A stretch of DNA of 64,000 nucleotides from an uncultured bacterium (GCA_949432885.1 CASQXY010000002.1:34252-98251); one strand, 5' to 3'; shown: positions 18,995 through 29,936, counted from the stretch's first letter. The notes: generated by a model not told the origin, from the sequence alone. Made by a program: numbers and translations.

Positions 18995-20152
18995 TTACGC
19001 CATATCCTTGACTTCCAACTCGACGGTCGGCGTGAAGGTTATCGTATTCAAGCAATTCTCTTCGAGCGTTCTGCCCACGGACTGATAGACCTTGGCTTGC
19101 AGACCGAGGAAGTCGATATTGATTTCCTTAGACAGCTCGAACAGCTGAGTGATGCGGAATGCAAGCTCCTTGCCGAGATTGGACGCGGCTTGCAATATGA
19201 TTTCATCCGCGTCCGTCAGCACGGAGTCGGACTTGATAAACTGTACGTCCAAAAGTTCTACGGACATCTTTATTTGGGCTTCCACCTCGCGCCCTTTGGG
19301 CTTTACTTTCACGTCTTTCTCCAAAATGTTGAAGTCCACCGTCGCGCCCGTGTCGAAGGAATAATTTATCGCCCCGAATGCGGATTGTGAAAGATACAGC
19401 GCGAGCACCTCCGACAGCTTTTCGTCGAGCACGCGGGAGGAGTCTTTCCCGAATACAAGCGCCTGTTTCATTTCAAATTCGTACCTGTCTTTCAGTTCTC
19501 CCGTGCCGTCTATGGGTTGGTCGGACATGAGCTTGGCGGCGATATAGGGCATGGCGGTCGCTCTGCTTCTGGACTGTGTGCGCGCAATCAGGTCCTTGAC
19601 CGTAGTTCGTATCATTCCGTCCGTGCCCTCCTTATTTGTAAGAGCAAGTTGCAAATAGTACGGAGTGCTAACCGTAGTTCCGACTTGAAGCGCGATGAGC
19701 TCCTGCGGGCTGCGGTCTGCCGTAACCACGATAGCGTGTTCGGGTAAAGAGTACAGACCCGTGAGCGGATAAATCAGTTGTATCATATCCAGTTTTAGGG
19801 TCTCTTGCGACAGAATCAAGACATTACAGTGCGATAATGATAAAGTTAAACCCATTTTGCGTGAAATACTGTCGAGAGCCGATGATATCGATTTGCCTTT
19901 TTCCGTGTAAGTGGAGTAGGTCGTCTGTCCTCCCGATTCGGATGAGGACGACGCCATGATGACGTTTTGCGCCGTCACCACAAACTCCTGAGTCTCGGGC
20001 AGAAAGTCGATGCCTGCGCCCAGCACGATTCCCGTTTTGGTCAGCGCGGGGCTTTCTATCATGCGTCCGAATACAATCAGAATTATTGCGATTACAAGCA
20101 GTATCGCCCATTTGGTGCGCAAAAAATATGATGAGATTTTAAGCCTTTTCAT
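18995..20152 (-). CDS. gerAC: Ger(x)C-family spore germination lipoprotein-like subunit
   Basis: Third gene of gerA cluster; GIVLGAGIDFLPETQEFVVTAQNV..., C-terminal FRITQLFELSKEINIDFLGLQAKVYQ. The ORF-track start 20812 lies inside gerAB; true start ~20152. Confidence 0.85.
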   Translation of the reverse strand: MKRLKISSYFLRTKWAILLVIAIILIVFGRMIESPALTKTGIVLGAGIDFLPETQEFVVTAQNVIMASSSSESGGQTTYSTYTEKGKSISSALDSISRKMGLTLSLSHCNVLILSQETLKLDMIQLIYPLTGLYSLPEHAIVVTADRSPQELIALQVGTTVSTPYYLQLALTNKEGTDGMIRTTVKDLIARTQSRSRATAMPYIAAKLMSDQPIDGTGELKDRYEFEMKQALVFGKDSSRVLDEKLSEVLALYLSQSAFGAINYSFDTGATVDFNILEKDVKVKPKGREVEAQIKMSVELLDVQFIKSDSVLTDADEIILQAASNLGKELAFRITQLFELSKEINIDFLGLQAKVYQSVGRTLEENCLNTITFTPTVELEVKDMA

Positions 20153-21414
20153 TGTCCTTCCTCCTCGGACGCGGGCTGCAGCATTCCGTTTTGCATGACG
20201 GTTTCCGTCTGTTCCGCTTCCTCTTTCATGCCGACAAGCACGTTGTCCGCGAGGCTGTCGGGCGCCGTCGGACGCTGCGGCGGATGAGGCATATATTCGT
20301 CGTCCAGACAGTTGTATACCCCTTTCAGTCTTCTGCGCTTGTACAAAAGCGTCGCAAGCATAAGCAGAGGGATGATTATGGCGAATCCGAACAGTGCGTA
20401 GCCCACGCCGCTTATCACGAATTTTAAAACCTCCTGCGACGAGCCCGTTGCGAAAATTGCCGCCGCGATTACGATAGGATATATTATTTTTGCGGGCAGA
20501 GAGGAGCCTAGGGCTCTGTCGCACGCCGTATGACATCCGTAAAAAACGAAGGAGAGAGATATTATCGAAAGCGCGACTACGGCAAACAGATTCGTCCATT
20601 CGATTCGTCCGATTTCCATGGAAAGTTGGTTGAATATTGCGAGGTGGATGAGCAGGTCGGATACCGTTTTGAGCGCGTCCCCGTATACGGATACGCCCAA
20701 GAACACTACTATGTTTATAAGTGCGAACGTTATCGATACGCCGAGCGTAACGTACGGCGCGCGTTTGTTCTTTATGCGAAGGAAGGCGAAGGGCAAAGCG
20801 TCGCCCAGCCATACTCCGTATCTGAACAGATTGGAGACGAAATCCTTGGGCTCGACTGCGAAAACGGGAAAATTTCTTCCTATATCCATATCCGTTTCGA
20901 GGAATATTAGGTTGAACATAATGAGCGCGAAAAACAGCGGAATAAAAATTTCGCAGGTTCTGGATATAGAACGCGCGCCTTTAATCCCCATATACGCGAT
21001 AGGCGCGAGAATAAGAAGATAAAGCACAGAGGGGACTATGCCTCCGTACAGCTCGCTTGTAAGATATGACGTGCAGAAGCAGAAGTAAAACGCGCCTTTT
21101 ATAAGCAGCCAGACGGAAGCGAATCCGCAGCAGATTTTGTAAAACCTGCTGCCTACCGTGCGTAGAAATCCGTCTCCGCGCATGCGCACAAATGCAAATA
21201 CGGCGATTACCGCAATCAAATCGAACAGGGTGAGCGCGATACACGCCCAAAGCGTGGACGAGCCGTAGTATTCGGAGATGAGTCCGGGCGCCGCGGAGAT
21301 TTTGAACGCAACGCCCAATGCGAATATCAGAGTAGCCGCCTGACTGTTGTATATTGTGTTGTGGGGCAGATTTTTGTACAGCCCGTGTTGTATGCTCGTA
21401 TTTTTCATAGTCAT
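20149..21414 (-). CDS. gerAB: GerAB/GerKB-type spore germination permease
   Basis: 10-12 TM APC-like protein between gerAA and gerAC, overlapping both. Confidence 0.88.
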   Translation of the reverse strand: MTMKNTSIQHGLYKNLPHNTIYNSQAATLIFALGVAFKISAAPGLISEYYGSSTLWACIALTLFDLIAVIAVFAFVRMRGDGFLRTVGSRFYKICCGFASVWLLIKGAFYFCFCTSYLTSELYGGIVPSVLYLLILAPIAYMGIKGARSISRTCEIFIPLFFALIMFNLIFLETDMDIGRNFPVFAVEPKDFVSNLFRYGVWLGDALPFAFLRIKNKRAPYVTLGVSITFALINIVVFLGVSVYGDALKTVSDLLIHLAIFNQLSMEIGRIEWTNLFAVVALSIISLSFVFYGCHTACDRALGSSLPAKIIYPIVIAAAIFATGSSQEVLKFVISGVGYALFGFAIIIPLLMLATLLYKRRRLKGVYNCLDDEYMPHPPQRPTAPDSLADNVLVGMKEEAEQTETVMQNGMLQPASEEEGQ

Positions 21415-22853
21415 TCGGGACGCGCGTTTTTCTTGATACGCGTGCGGTTGGGGGTCGGGATAGAGTACGGTCGCCTTTCCATAGACGACGTTCCGCTTTT
21501 AAGCAAGCCGTCTTTGAGGTCGGGGTTTATGCGCGGCGCATAGGGCGCGAGATACGGAGTACCGAAGTTTTCCAGTCCCGCCAGATATGCGATTATAACA
21601 AGCGTGACGATAATCATGCCGACAAAGCCCGTGACCGCGCTTACGCACAGGAAAATCAGTCTGAGTATAGATAGCGTTCCGACTTGGTCGGGCACGCAGA
21701 ATATGCCTATTGCCGAAAGTGCGATAACGAGTACGGACGGCGAGGATATGAGCCCCGATTTGACCGCCGTATCGCCTAGCACAATCGCGCCGACTACGGA
21801 CAGCGATATGCCGAGGTAGCGCGGCATTCGCAAAGACGCCTGATTGAGTATCTCAAACAGCATAAGCACTATCAGCATTTCTATCGCGGGCGGGAAGGGT
21901 ATGCCCGTCGTCGCCGCCATAAGCGTCATTAGGAATTTTATAGGCAGCAGCTGGAAATGGTAGGTTTGAAGCGCGACGTATGCCCCCGGCAGAAATATCG
22001 TAAGCAATGCGCCCAATATGCGGAAAAGTCTTATCATGGACGCGCGCCAGTCGCCCGAGTAGTAGTCGTAGCCGTCCTGTACGTCCTCGAATATAAGATA
22101 GGGGAGCGTGAGCGCTATTGGCGAGCCGTCAACAAGGATTACGATTCTTCCTTCCAGAAGTTTTGCTTCTGCTATATCGGGTTTTTCCGTTGTGCCCGTT
22201 TGAAGGAAGAATGAGTTTTTCTTTGTTTGTATAAAGGAAGCGATATATGCGCTGTCCACGATTCCGTCAATGTCTATGCGGCTTATTTTTTCGGAAATTT
22301 GGTCGACTATGTGCTTGTCCGCGATTCCGTTTATGTGCAAAACTGCGACCGTAGTTGCGGAATATCTGCCCACCTGAAAGAATTTTACCGCAAGGTCGGG
22401 AGTTCTCAGGCGGCGGCGGATAAGAGACAGATTGGATTTCAAATCCTCGATGAAGCCTTCTCGCGGACCTTTGAGAACGCTTTGAGTGGGAGGTTCCGCA
22501 ATCGCGCGTTTTTCTGGCTTTCTCAAGGAAATTATATATGAATTTTCGTCGTCCTCGACTATGAAAGCCACGTCGCCTTCGGCTATCGCGCCCGCGCAGT
22601 CGGCAAGCGGAAGCACGGTGATTTCCTCGGAGTAAAGCACGTTTCGGTTGAGCGCGTCAATATACGGCGACTCGAAGCACGACGCGTTTTTCAGGGGCAG
22701 GATTACGTTCTGTTCAAGCAGCAGTTTGTCCGTGCCGCCGTCGATATACGCGAAAAGACAGCGTTTGCCCGCGACCGTGAGCTCGCGGCATTTGAGGTCG
22801 TCGCTGTTTATGAAGGTATCCTTTATTGCTGTTGTAATTTCTTCTATTTTCAC
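21411..22853 (-). CDS. gerAA: GerAA/GerKA-type spore germination protein
   Basis: GPREGFIEDLKSNLSLIRRRLRTPDLAVKFFQVGRYS, VDGSPIALTLPYLIFEDVQDGYDYYSGDWRASMIRLFRILGALLTIFLPGAYVALQTYH. Confidence 0.93.
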   Translation of the reverse strand: MKIEEITTAIKDTFINSDDLKCRELTVAGKRCLFAYIDGGTDKLLLEQNVILPLKNASCFESPYIDALNRNVLYSEEITVLPLADCAGAIAEGDVAFIVEDDENSYIISLRKPEKRAIAEPPTQSVLKGPREGFIEDLKSNLSLIRRRLRTPDLAVKFFQVGRYSATTVAVLHINGIADKHIVDQISEKISRIDIDGIVDSAYIASFIQTKKNSFFLQTGTTEKPDIAEAKLLEGRIVILVDGSPIALTLPYLIFEDVQDGYDYYSGDWRASMIRLFRILGALLTIFLPGAYVALQTYHFQLLPIKFLMTLMAATTGIPFPPAIEMLIVLMLFEILNQASLRMPRYLGISLSVVGAIVLGDTAVKSGLISSPSVLVIALSAIGIFCVPDQVGTLSILRLIFLCVSAVTGFVGMIIVTLVIIAYLAGLENFGTPYLAPYAPRINPDLKDGLLKSGTSSMERRPYSIPTPNRTRIKKNARPE

Positions 22854-23086
22854 GTTCGCAGTATTGACAAAACGGCGTGTTTATACGCTCGAATAAAACA
22901 ATAAAACTCTTATATGTAAAAATTAGACCTTTTTCAACATGAAGTGACGTCGACGGAAGGCGGTTTTTAACCGCTATTATCGCAAGTCGGACGGCGTTGA
23001 AATATGAAACGGGTATTTCGCTTATACGTTGCAGTATTATATAATTAATCTGAAAAAATAAACGGAGAGCTCTCGCCGCGTTCGAC

Positions 23087-23115
23087 AAAAAAACGGACGC
23101 AGAACGTCCGCTTTT
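23087..23115 (-). terminator. terminator of gdhA
   Basis: Minus strand CGGACGttctgCGTCCGTTTTTTTG. Confidence 0.65.
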
Positions 23116-23133
23116 TATAGAGATAAGTTTTAA

Positions 23134-24489
23134 TCAATAAATTCCCTGCGCCAGCATGGCGTCCGCGACCTTTTTGAATCCCGCGAGGTTTGCGCCCTGT
23201 ATGAGGTTGTAGGGGAGACGGTAGTAGCCGAGCGTTTCTACGATATTTGAATGAATGCTTTTCATGATGTCTTTAAGCATTGCGTCTACCTGCTCCGACG
23301 TCCAGCCGAGACGTTGGCTGTTTTGAGACATTTCCAATCCGCTGACCGCAACGCCGCCCGCGTTTGCGGCTTTAGAGGGAGCGATTACGACTCCGTTTTC
23401 GTACAGATAGTCGAGCGCCTCGTTGGAGGTGGGCATGTTGGACACCTCGCAAAGATATTTTACGCCCAGCGCCACCGCGCCCTTTGCGTCTTCGAGGTTG
23501 ATTTCGTTTTGCATCGCGCAGGGCATATATACGTCGGCTTTTACCTTTCCCCACGGCTTCTCGCCTTTATACAGCGTTCCGCCGAATTTGTCCGTATATG
23601 CTCCGAGCGCGCTCTTGCCCTGCGCGCGTAGGGTGAGCATATGCTCCATGAAGTCCACCTTTTCGCCGCATATACCGTTTTCGTCATAAATATAGCCTTC
23701 GCTTCCCGAAACGGTCACGACCTTTCCGCCCAGCTCGGAAACCTTTTTCACCGCGCCCCAAGCCGCGTTGCCGTAGCCCGAGATGCAGAAGGTCTTTCCT
23801 TTTATGTCGTCGTTTTGATGTCTGAGTATTTCTTCGAGGAAGTACGCCGCGCCGAATCCCGTCGCTTCGGGGCGGATTTTGCTTCCGCCGTAGGACAAGC
23901 CCTTGCCCGTCAGCACGCCGTTCTCGAAACCGTTGCGGATTTTTTTGTATTGACCGAACAGATAGCCGATTTCCCTTCCGCCTACGCCCATATCGCCCGC
24001 GGGAACGTCGAGGTCGGGTCCGATATGGCGATAGAGCTCGTTCATAAACGACTGGCAGAATCTCATAATCTCGTCGTCGCTTTTGCCCCTAGGGTCGAAA
24101 TCGCTTCCGCCTTTGGCTCCGCCCATGGGGAGGGTGGTAAGCGAGTTTTTGAAAGTCTGCTCGAAAGCAAGGAATTTGATTATGGAAAGATTTACGTTCG
24201 GCTGAAAGCGCAGACCGCCTTTGTACGGACCTATCGCTCCGTTAAACTGTACTCGGTATCCGCGGTTTACGTGATATTTGCCGCTGTCGTCCATCCACGG
24301 GACGCGGAACATAATCTGTCTGTCCGGTTCCACCATTCTTTCGAGGACGCAATACTTGCGATAGATATCTTCTTTTTCGTCTATTGCGGGCGCGAGAGAG
24401 CCCAGCACTTCTTTCACTGTTTGCAGAAATTCTTTTTGGTCTGCGTTTTTTTGTTCGGTTTGCGCGATGACTTCGCTGATATATGACAT
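23134..24489 (-). CDS. gdhA: NADP-type glutamate dehydrogenase
   Basis: NRGYRVQFNGAIGPYKGGLRFQPNVNLSIIKFLAFEQTFKNSLTTLPMGGAKGGSDFDPRGKSD. Confidence 0.97.
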   Translation of the reverse strand: MSYISEVIAQTEQKNADQKEFLQTVKEVLGSLAPAIDEKEDIYRKYCVLERMVEPDRQIMFRVPWMDDSGKYHVNRGYRVQFNGAIGPYKGGLRFQPNVNLSIIKFLAFEQTFKNSLTTLPMGGAKGGSDFDPRGKSDDEIMRFCQSFMNELYRHIGPDLDVPAGDMGVGGREIGYLFGQYKKIRNGFENGVLTGKGLSYGGSKIRPEATGFGAAYFLEEILRHQNDDIKGKTFCISGYGNAAWGAVKKVSELGGKVVTVSGSEGYIYDENGICGEKVDFMEHMLTLRAQGKSALGAYTDKFGGTLYKGEKPWGKVKADVYMPCAMQNEINLEDAKGAVALGVKYLCEVSNMPTSNEALDYLYENGVVIAPSKAANAGGVAVSGLEMSQNSQRLGWTSEQVDAMLKDIMKSIHSNIVETLGYYRLPYNLIQGANLAGFKKVADAMLAQGIY

Positions 24490-24779
24490 AGCCGCCTCCT
24501 TTTCCGTTCTCCCTCTTAATATAGATAAAAATATACACTACCTTTGTATGCGCAGGCAAATATTTTTTGTGCGTTGCGCAATTTTTTAAACATATGAAAA
24601 CTTTTTTATATACGCGGATAGAATTGGCGCTCTTTCCGATTCATCGGATTAGAATACCCGAATTTTGTCTTTGACATATGTTTTTTATGCTCGTTCGCGC
24701 CCGAAGTTTTATTTTATAGCCGCAAACGAAATCAAAAATGCTGGCGGAAATTTTCTTAAAATAAAAGCAATTTTCCATA

Positions 24780-24808
24780 TTGAAATATAAACTATGATAT
24801 GTTATCAT
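24780..24808 (+). promoter_or_regulatory. putative sigma-A promoter for the 882-aa/755-aa operon
   Basis: TTGAAA-N17-TATCAT. Confidence 0.5.
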
Positions 24809-24866
24809 AATAATTACATAATAAGGGCAGGGGCGCGTGCGCAAGTGTGCTCGCAAGGAGAAAATT

Positions 24867-27515
24867 ATGATTCAGGACAAACAGGTCAAGAAGGTCAAGC
24901 AATATCGTGTTGCCAAAACGGTTTTCTATTGCTTGGGCTTTCCTCTGTTTTTTGTCGCGGTGTTTCTATCCGCGGTCAGATTTATCGGCAACGATCCGTT
25001 TACGGGCACGTCCGACTTTACCACTCAGCTCGGCATGTTTAAGAGTATCGAAATTCTCTTCACTTCGCCCGCGCTGTATGGCGTTTGGATTGCTTTCGGC
25101 ATGTGGGCGTTTGTCGCAATCATTCATATAATCTTAAGCAAAACCGTCAAAAACCGCAGAGTCAGGACGCTGTCCGTCGTAGCTCTTTGTCTTGTGGTTA
25201 TGCTGGGCGGCATGTTTGTGATGGACGCCGTGTTGGGCGCAAAAGTGGACACGATTATCAAAAATGCTCCCGAGGGCGTGACGGTTGCCGATTATAAAAC
25301 GCAGCTGTCCTATTATCGTACTATATCCTCCACGATGAAGCCAAGCAACAATATGACCACGAGTCTTATAGAGAAGGTTAAGCATCTCGAAAAGGTTTAC
25401 AATGTAGATATGCTTGGGATAGACAAGAGCGGCGTTGCAGGCAATATCAGCAATAAACCCGTGACGTATTATAACGTAATAAGCGACGACGGCGAGTCGG
25501 GCGTGGATATAAGCTTCGCAATGGACGACGCGACGGGCAAGCCTAAGCTCGTATGCGATACGAACAGCGGCAACACCTTCAAGGGCGACGGAGCGATTAA
25601 GGCGGATATAGAGGGCAGAGAACTTATTACTCTCGCTCCCAACGGAAACGGACAGCTTGTCATCAACGGCAAGACCTATTCCCATTATTTCTACGTTTGC
25701 AGGAAATCCGTGCAAGGTCCCGACGTGTACGTTTGGTACACTTCGGATATGATGCCCTCTTCTTGGACGTGGAAACACAACGCCAAGGACAACAGCGGCA
25801 GCAAGAGCACGATAAAGCCCGAGGACGGCATGTACGGAAAGGGGCTTTACAATGCCAACGGTCTTGTGTCCGACGGATGGGTATTTAACTTGTACAACGT
25901 GCTCGACATACTCGAAGATTATTACGAGGCTAAGGGAGCCATAGACAACGGCGACGAAAACGGCACGTCGGAGCAATATCAGAGCTATTACACTCAGATG
26001 TATTCCAACGCGAGTAAAGCGCGCGACGATTACTACAACGGACGCATTTCCGACGCGAACGGCGAGTACGTCGACAAATGGACAAAGGCTCTTTACGGTC
26101 AGGAGCTCATGATGACGGAAAGATTCTCAATCACCCGCGGCGAGCTTGACGAGCTTATCGCAAAGGTGGGCGCGCTGCTGGGTGACAACTCCCTGTTCGA
26201 TTATCTGCTTATAAATATCGATACGTTCGTCGGAGACGTGGGCGTCGGAGGCATTGTGGAATCCGCGCTAGGCAGCGCGCTCGGAGCTTTGTTCAAACAG
26301 CTCAACGCAGGCATGAGCCTCAGAGAGCTGCTCGGCAAATTCAGCATGGCAGAGGAGACCGTAAATACGGTTATCGATCTTATTAAGACTGCGGCGGATA
26401 TAAAGGACGAAAGCGTGACGGATATATATATCACCGCCGCGTACAAGGCAAAGGACGCTTTCGGAAGAGAGCAGGATCACCTGTATATAGCGCTGATTAA
26501 GGGCGGCGCCGAGGGCGCAATGGGCACCGACCCCGCGAATGACGTTATTATAGAAATCGACCTCGACGACAGAATCATAGACCCCGACACAGGCGCGCGC
26601 GCGATAGACCTCGACGCGGTGAGCAACTTCCTCAATACCGCGCTTAACAATCTGCTTGAAAAATACAATATCGATATTTCGGGAGGCGCAGTCAATACGA
26701 TAGTCGGACTAGTGCTCGAAGATATGGACGTAAACGGTCAGACCTACAAGGGGCTGAGCATTGCGGGTATAGATATTCCGATTATCCTCGACGGCAAAAT
26801 AAATTTGGATATCGCGGGCATTCTTCAAAACGTGCTCACGGGATTTTACAGCTATCAATCGTCCGTGATAAAGCCGGTATGGGATTTTTACGAGCTCGGC
26901 TTGCAGTATGACAGAGCATACGTAAACAGTCAGGGCAACGAGACGAGTTATAAAAAGGAAGCGTACAAAGCAAGCGCGGCGGCGCTGTTTGCCGAATACG
27001 AACGCGCGCATTATGCGGCGGTTGTGCATGGCGGAATGATGGGCTCTGCGCTCATAGGCGACAACTTGGGAGACGGCTCGTACCCTGCGTCGTTGGGACT
27101 GACCGATTTGCAGAGCGTACGTCAGCTCAAAACGGATTTGTCCTATCAGAGAGAATATTTCCCGATTTACGCACTGCGCGATATGCTGGCTTCCTTTACG
27201 GCAATCGTAATATTGTTCTACTTCCTCAGCTTTATGGCGGCGCAGAAGGAAGAGGATTACGCTTCGGGCAAGATTGCTCCGCGCGATAGGAAGAGCAAGG
27301 GAAAGAAGTCGGATGACGCGGACGATTTGGATATGCTGAAAAACTCCGATAATTCCGACGGACAGTCGGACGGCGCAAACGAAGACGCCGCGACGATCGA
27401 AGACGGCGAAAAAAGCACTTCCGATTTGCCTGAGGCTTCCGACGCGAATGCGCCCGAGGACGGGGAGGATACGGCTTTGCCCGTTTCACACAATTCAGAT
27501 AAGGAGGTGCGCTGA
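24867..27515 (+). CDS. large (882 aa) multi-TM protein of unknown family, acidic C-terminal tail
   Basis: AAGGAG SD before ATG 24867; N-terminal TMs, large middle domain, TM near AIVILFYFLSFMAAQ, Asp/Glu-rich tail. Confidence 0.85.
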   Translation: MIQDKQVKKVKQYRVAKTVFYCLGFPLFFVAVFLSAVRFIGNDPFTGTSDFTTQLGMFKSIEILFTSPALYGVWIAFGMWAFVAIIHIILSKTVKNRRVRTLSVVALCLVVMLGGMFVMDAVLGAKVDTIIKNAPEGVTVADYKTQLSYYRTISSTMKPSNNMTTSLIEKVKHLEKVYNVDMLGIDKSGVAGNISNKPVTYYNVISDDGESGVDISFAMDDATGKPKLVCDTNSGNTFKGDGAIKADIEGRELITLAPNGNGQLVINGKTYSHYFYVCRKSVQGPDVYVWYTSDMMPSSWTWKHNAKDNSGSKSTIKPEDGMYGKGLYNANGLVSDGWVFNLYNVLDILEDYYEAKGAIDNGDENGTSEQYQSYYTQMYSNASKARDDYYNGRISDANGEYVDKWTKALYGQELMMTERFSITRGELDELIAKVGALLGDNSLFDYLLINIDTFVGDVGVGGIVESALGSALGALFKQLNAGMSLRELLGKFSMAEETVNTVIDLIKTAADIKDESVTDIYITAAYKAKDAFGREQDHLYIALIKGGAEGAMGTDPANDVIIEIDLDDRIIDPDTGARAIDLDAVSNFLNTALNNLLEKYNIDISGGAVNTIVGLVLEDMDVNGQTYKGLSIAGIDIPIILDGKINLDIAGILQNVLTGFYSYQSSVIKPVWDFYELGLQYDRAYVNSQGNETSYKKEAYKASAAALFAEYERAHYAAVVHGGMMGSALIGDNLGDGSYPASLGLTDLQSVRQLKTDLSYQREYFPIYALRDMLASFTAIVILFYFLSFMAAQKEEDYASGKIAPRDRKSKGKKSDDADDLDMLKNSDNSDGQSDGANEDAATIEDGEKSTSDLPEASDANAPEDGEDTALPVSHNSDKEVR

Positions 27516-27517
27516 TT

Positions 27518-29785
27518 ATGAAAAAAGATAAGAATATCCAAAATATCGATTCTAATATGGATTACAACGTCGTAAACGTCGATAAAGACGGCAATGCGAT
27601 AAACGAAGCGTTTCCCGTAAGCGAGCGCACCCAAAAAGACCACAGAAAAACCTCCGTAGGCTTTACGCTTATTTCGTTTATCCTGCATGTGCTGGCTTTT
27701 GTGCCTATCGTTGCGGTGACGGCGATACTTGCGGCAAAGTGCAGCGAGCTTACCCCTTACTATACGTTTTGGCCTTTCGTAGGCTTGATTATCGTGATTG
27801 TGTTCGCGCTCATTTACACGGTCGTCGCCGTTACGGTGATGAGGAAAAAGAGCAAGAGCAGCGTCGGCACGCAAACCGTGAAGATAGCCATTACGTTCGC
27901 TTGTCTTACGGCGGTGTTCGCTCTTTTGCTCACGTATATTCTTCCCGACGTAATAGCGAACGCTACGCAGAACACTCTGTTTGTGGAAGATTTGTACTAC
28001 AACGGAGAAGAACAGGCGGAAAAGAACGCAAGGCTCGACCGCGACTTTATAATGTACAATCTTCTCAACGGGAATCTCAACGACCACACTAAGGAGAACG
28101 GAACGTACTCCTACAAGGAGCTTTCCAAGCGTACAAAGAACGGAGCGGGAGTGTGGAGCTATGACAATGCGGAAATTAACGCCAACTTCGAGATTTACAA
28201 GAGATATTCCGTCGCGCAGCTTCAAACCGATATTATTGACGTCATGAAGCAGAAATCTCCGAGAAAGTATGAGCTGTATCAGTTTATATACAATTCATAC
28301 GTGCTCAACGATTTCGATTACGCCATGCTCAACAACGTTGACAGACGCGCGCTCGCGCTTTCAATCGTAGACTACGAGTATTCCAACGCGAAATACGAGA
28401 GACTCTTGAAAGAGGGATTTAAAAATAAAAAGATAAAACAGCTTTTCGACAAAAATTACGACCAGTTCAATCAAGACGGATATCAGACTTTCGACGATCC
28501 GCTTCTGCTGTACGCCCAAATGGACGGACGTATGACGGTGCCCGTCGTAATGCGTCTGATACTCAACGAGGGTTGGATGTATTCGCAGCCCGTGTTCGAC
28601 GCGAACGGAAACTGCTATTTCGATGAAAACAACACCTTCCTTTATGAGCTGTACGACCCCGCGACGCGCGATAAATTCGTAAAAGAAGAGAACGGGGATT
28701 TCGATTTCACGGGAACGCTTATGAACGGCGACGGCTCCGAAATTCCGGTCAAATACGGCTATAACAAAGACGGCTGGATGGTTTATGAAAACGGCGTGGT
28801 CAAGCGCACGATAAACTGGCTTGTTTTGGATATGCTCGGCGATAAGATGGACCTTACCACTGTCGATTTAATCGGCACGATTACGGGCATTATTCCCGCC
28901 GACTTCCCGTTGCCTCCCGCCGCTGTGAAGAACATTTTGAATAAGATACTCGGCATGGGCGATTTGACGGGCGCGCTCGGCGACTTGTTGCAGGAAGACT
29001 TGCAGGAAGTGCTGGAATACGCCACAAACGGCGCGAACCTCAATATCGGTCTTTATATGAACGACGAAGACTGCCTTGCCATAAATATTTATCCGATGAA
29101 CGTGGAATACGGCATGGTCGGCTATATGCAGGCGACTTGGATACAGTCGAACAATCTGCTTATGGCGGTCATAAACGTTGTGGGTCTTAGAAACTGGCTG
29201 TGCATTTTCGGCGCGGTGGGCATTGTGCTGGTTATTGCCGCGGGAATCTGCCGCGAATGCGGACGTAAGACCCGCGAAAGGACGGCGGTGTCCAGAGACA
29301 GAATTGCCCGCGCGAAGACCGTAGAGAAAAACAATAATCCCGAAACGGTCGCTCCCGAAACGCCCGTCGTTTCGGATAACTTGGCATATCAAACTGCCGC
29401 TCCTGCCGCAGAGCCCATAAACGTGATTACGCCCGCTCTCGCGGTCGAGCCGCAAACGCCCGTTGCAGACATCCCGACAGCGGCGCCCGTTTACGCTCCC
29501 CAAGCTCCGCAATACGATTCCGTGAAGGCTGAGCCTATTATGGAGGAGGAAGCAGTCAGACCCAAGAAGAAAAAGAAAAAACCCGAGCTAACGGAGATTA
29601 CGACGGATAACGTCTCTGCCGCCGAAGCTCCCGCCGAAAACGCGGCTGTCGCTCCCGATATCGCCGCGCCTGCGGATAACGGCGAGGCTACCGCACAGAC
29701 AAGCGACGTGTTGATTGCGGAAGAGGTCAAGCCAAAGAAGAGGAAAAAGGTCGTGGAGCAGAAGCCCGACGGCGAAATAAAATGA
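27518..29785 (+). CDS. large (755 aa) multi-TM protein of unknown family, Ala/Pro/Glu-rich tail with Lys runs
   Basis: 2 nt after the 882-aa gene; N-terminal TMs, C-terminal LRNWLCIFGAVGIVLVIAAGICRECGRK then disordered tail. Confidence 0.85.
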   Translation: MKKDKNIQNIDSNMDYNVVNVDKDGNAINEAFPVSERTQKDHRKTSVGFTLISFILHVLAFVPIVAVTAILAAKCSELTPYYTFWPFVGLIIVIVFALIYTVVAVTVMRKKSKSSVGTQTVKIAITFACLTAVFALLLTYILPDVIANATQNTLFVEDLYYNGEEQAEKNARLDRDFIMYNLLNGNLNDHTKENGTYSYKELSKRTKNGAGVWSYDNAEINANFEIYKRYSVAQLQTDIIDVMKQKSPRKYELYQFIYNSYVLNDFDYAMLNNVDRRALALSIVDYEYSNAKYERLLKEGFKNKKIKQLFDKNYDQFNQDGYQTFDDPLLLYAQMDGRMTVPVVMRLILNEGWMYSQPVFDANGNCYFDENNTFLYELYDPATRDKFVKEENGDFDFTGTLMNGDGSEIPVKYGYNKDGWMVYENGVVKRTINWLVLDMLGDKMDLTTVDLIGTITGIIPADFPLPPAAVKNILNKILGMGDLTGALGDLLQEDLQEVLEYATNGANLNIGLYMNDEDCLAINIYPMNVEYGMVGYMQATWIQSNNLLMAVINVVGLRNWLCIFGAVGIVLVIAAGICRECGRKTRERTAVSRDRIARAKTVEKNNNPETVAPETPVVSDNLAYQTAAPAAEPINVITPALAVEPQTPVADIPTAAPVYAPQAPQYDSVKAEPIMEEEAVRPKKKKKKPELTEITTDNVSAAEAPAENAAVAPDIAAPADNGEATAQTSDVLIAEEVKPKKRKKVVEQKPDGEIK

Positions 29786-29792
29786 CTTTGAT

Positions 29793-29825
29793 AAAACGGC
29801 GTTTCAAGTGTGAAACGCCGTTTTT
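29793..29825 (+). terminator. intrinsic terminator
   Basis: AAAACGGCGTTTCAagtgTGAAACGCCGTTTTT. Confidence 0.8.
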
Positions 29826-29936
29826 ATTTGATTAATCAATTTATTTAGGATGTTGTATTTGACGTAGGAGTAAGCGTTGTAAGCCGTAAATACTTGAATT
29901 TTGCGCGCCGTCGCAGAAATTCGGATATTCCGACTG

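Noticed and set aside
18995-20812. 605-aa ORF as called
   Set aside because: The first ~220 residues are an out-of-frame, Arg-rich translation of gerAB; the real GerAC start is ~20152.
29793-29825. GTTTCAAGTGTGAAAC resembling a parS site
   Set aside because: Half-sites are 2 bp too far apart for the 16-bp parS palindrome, and it forms an obvious terminator stem with a T-run. No clear parS was noticed elsewhere.
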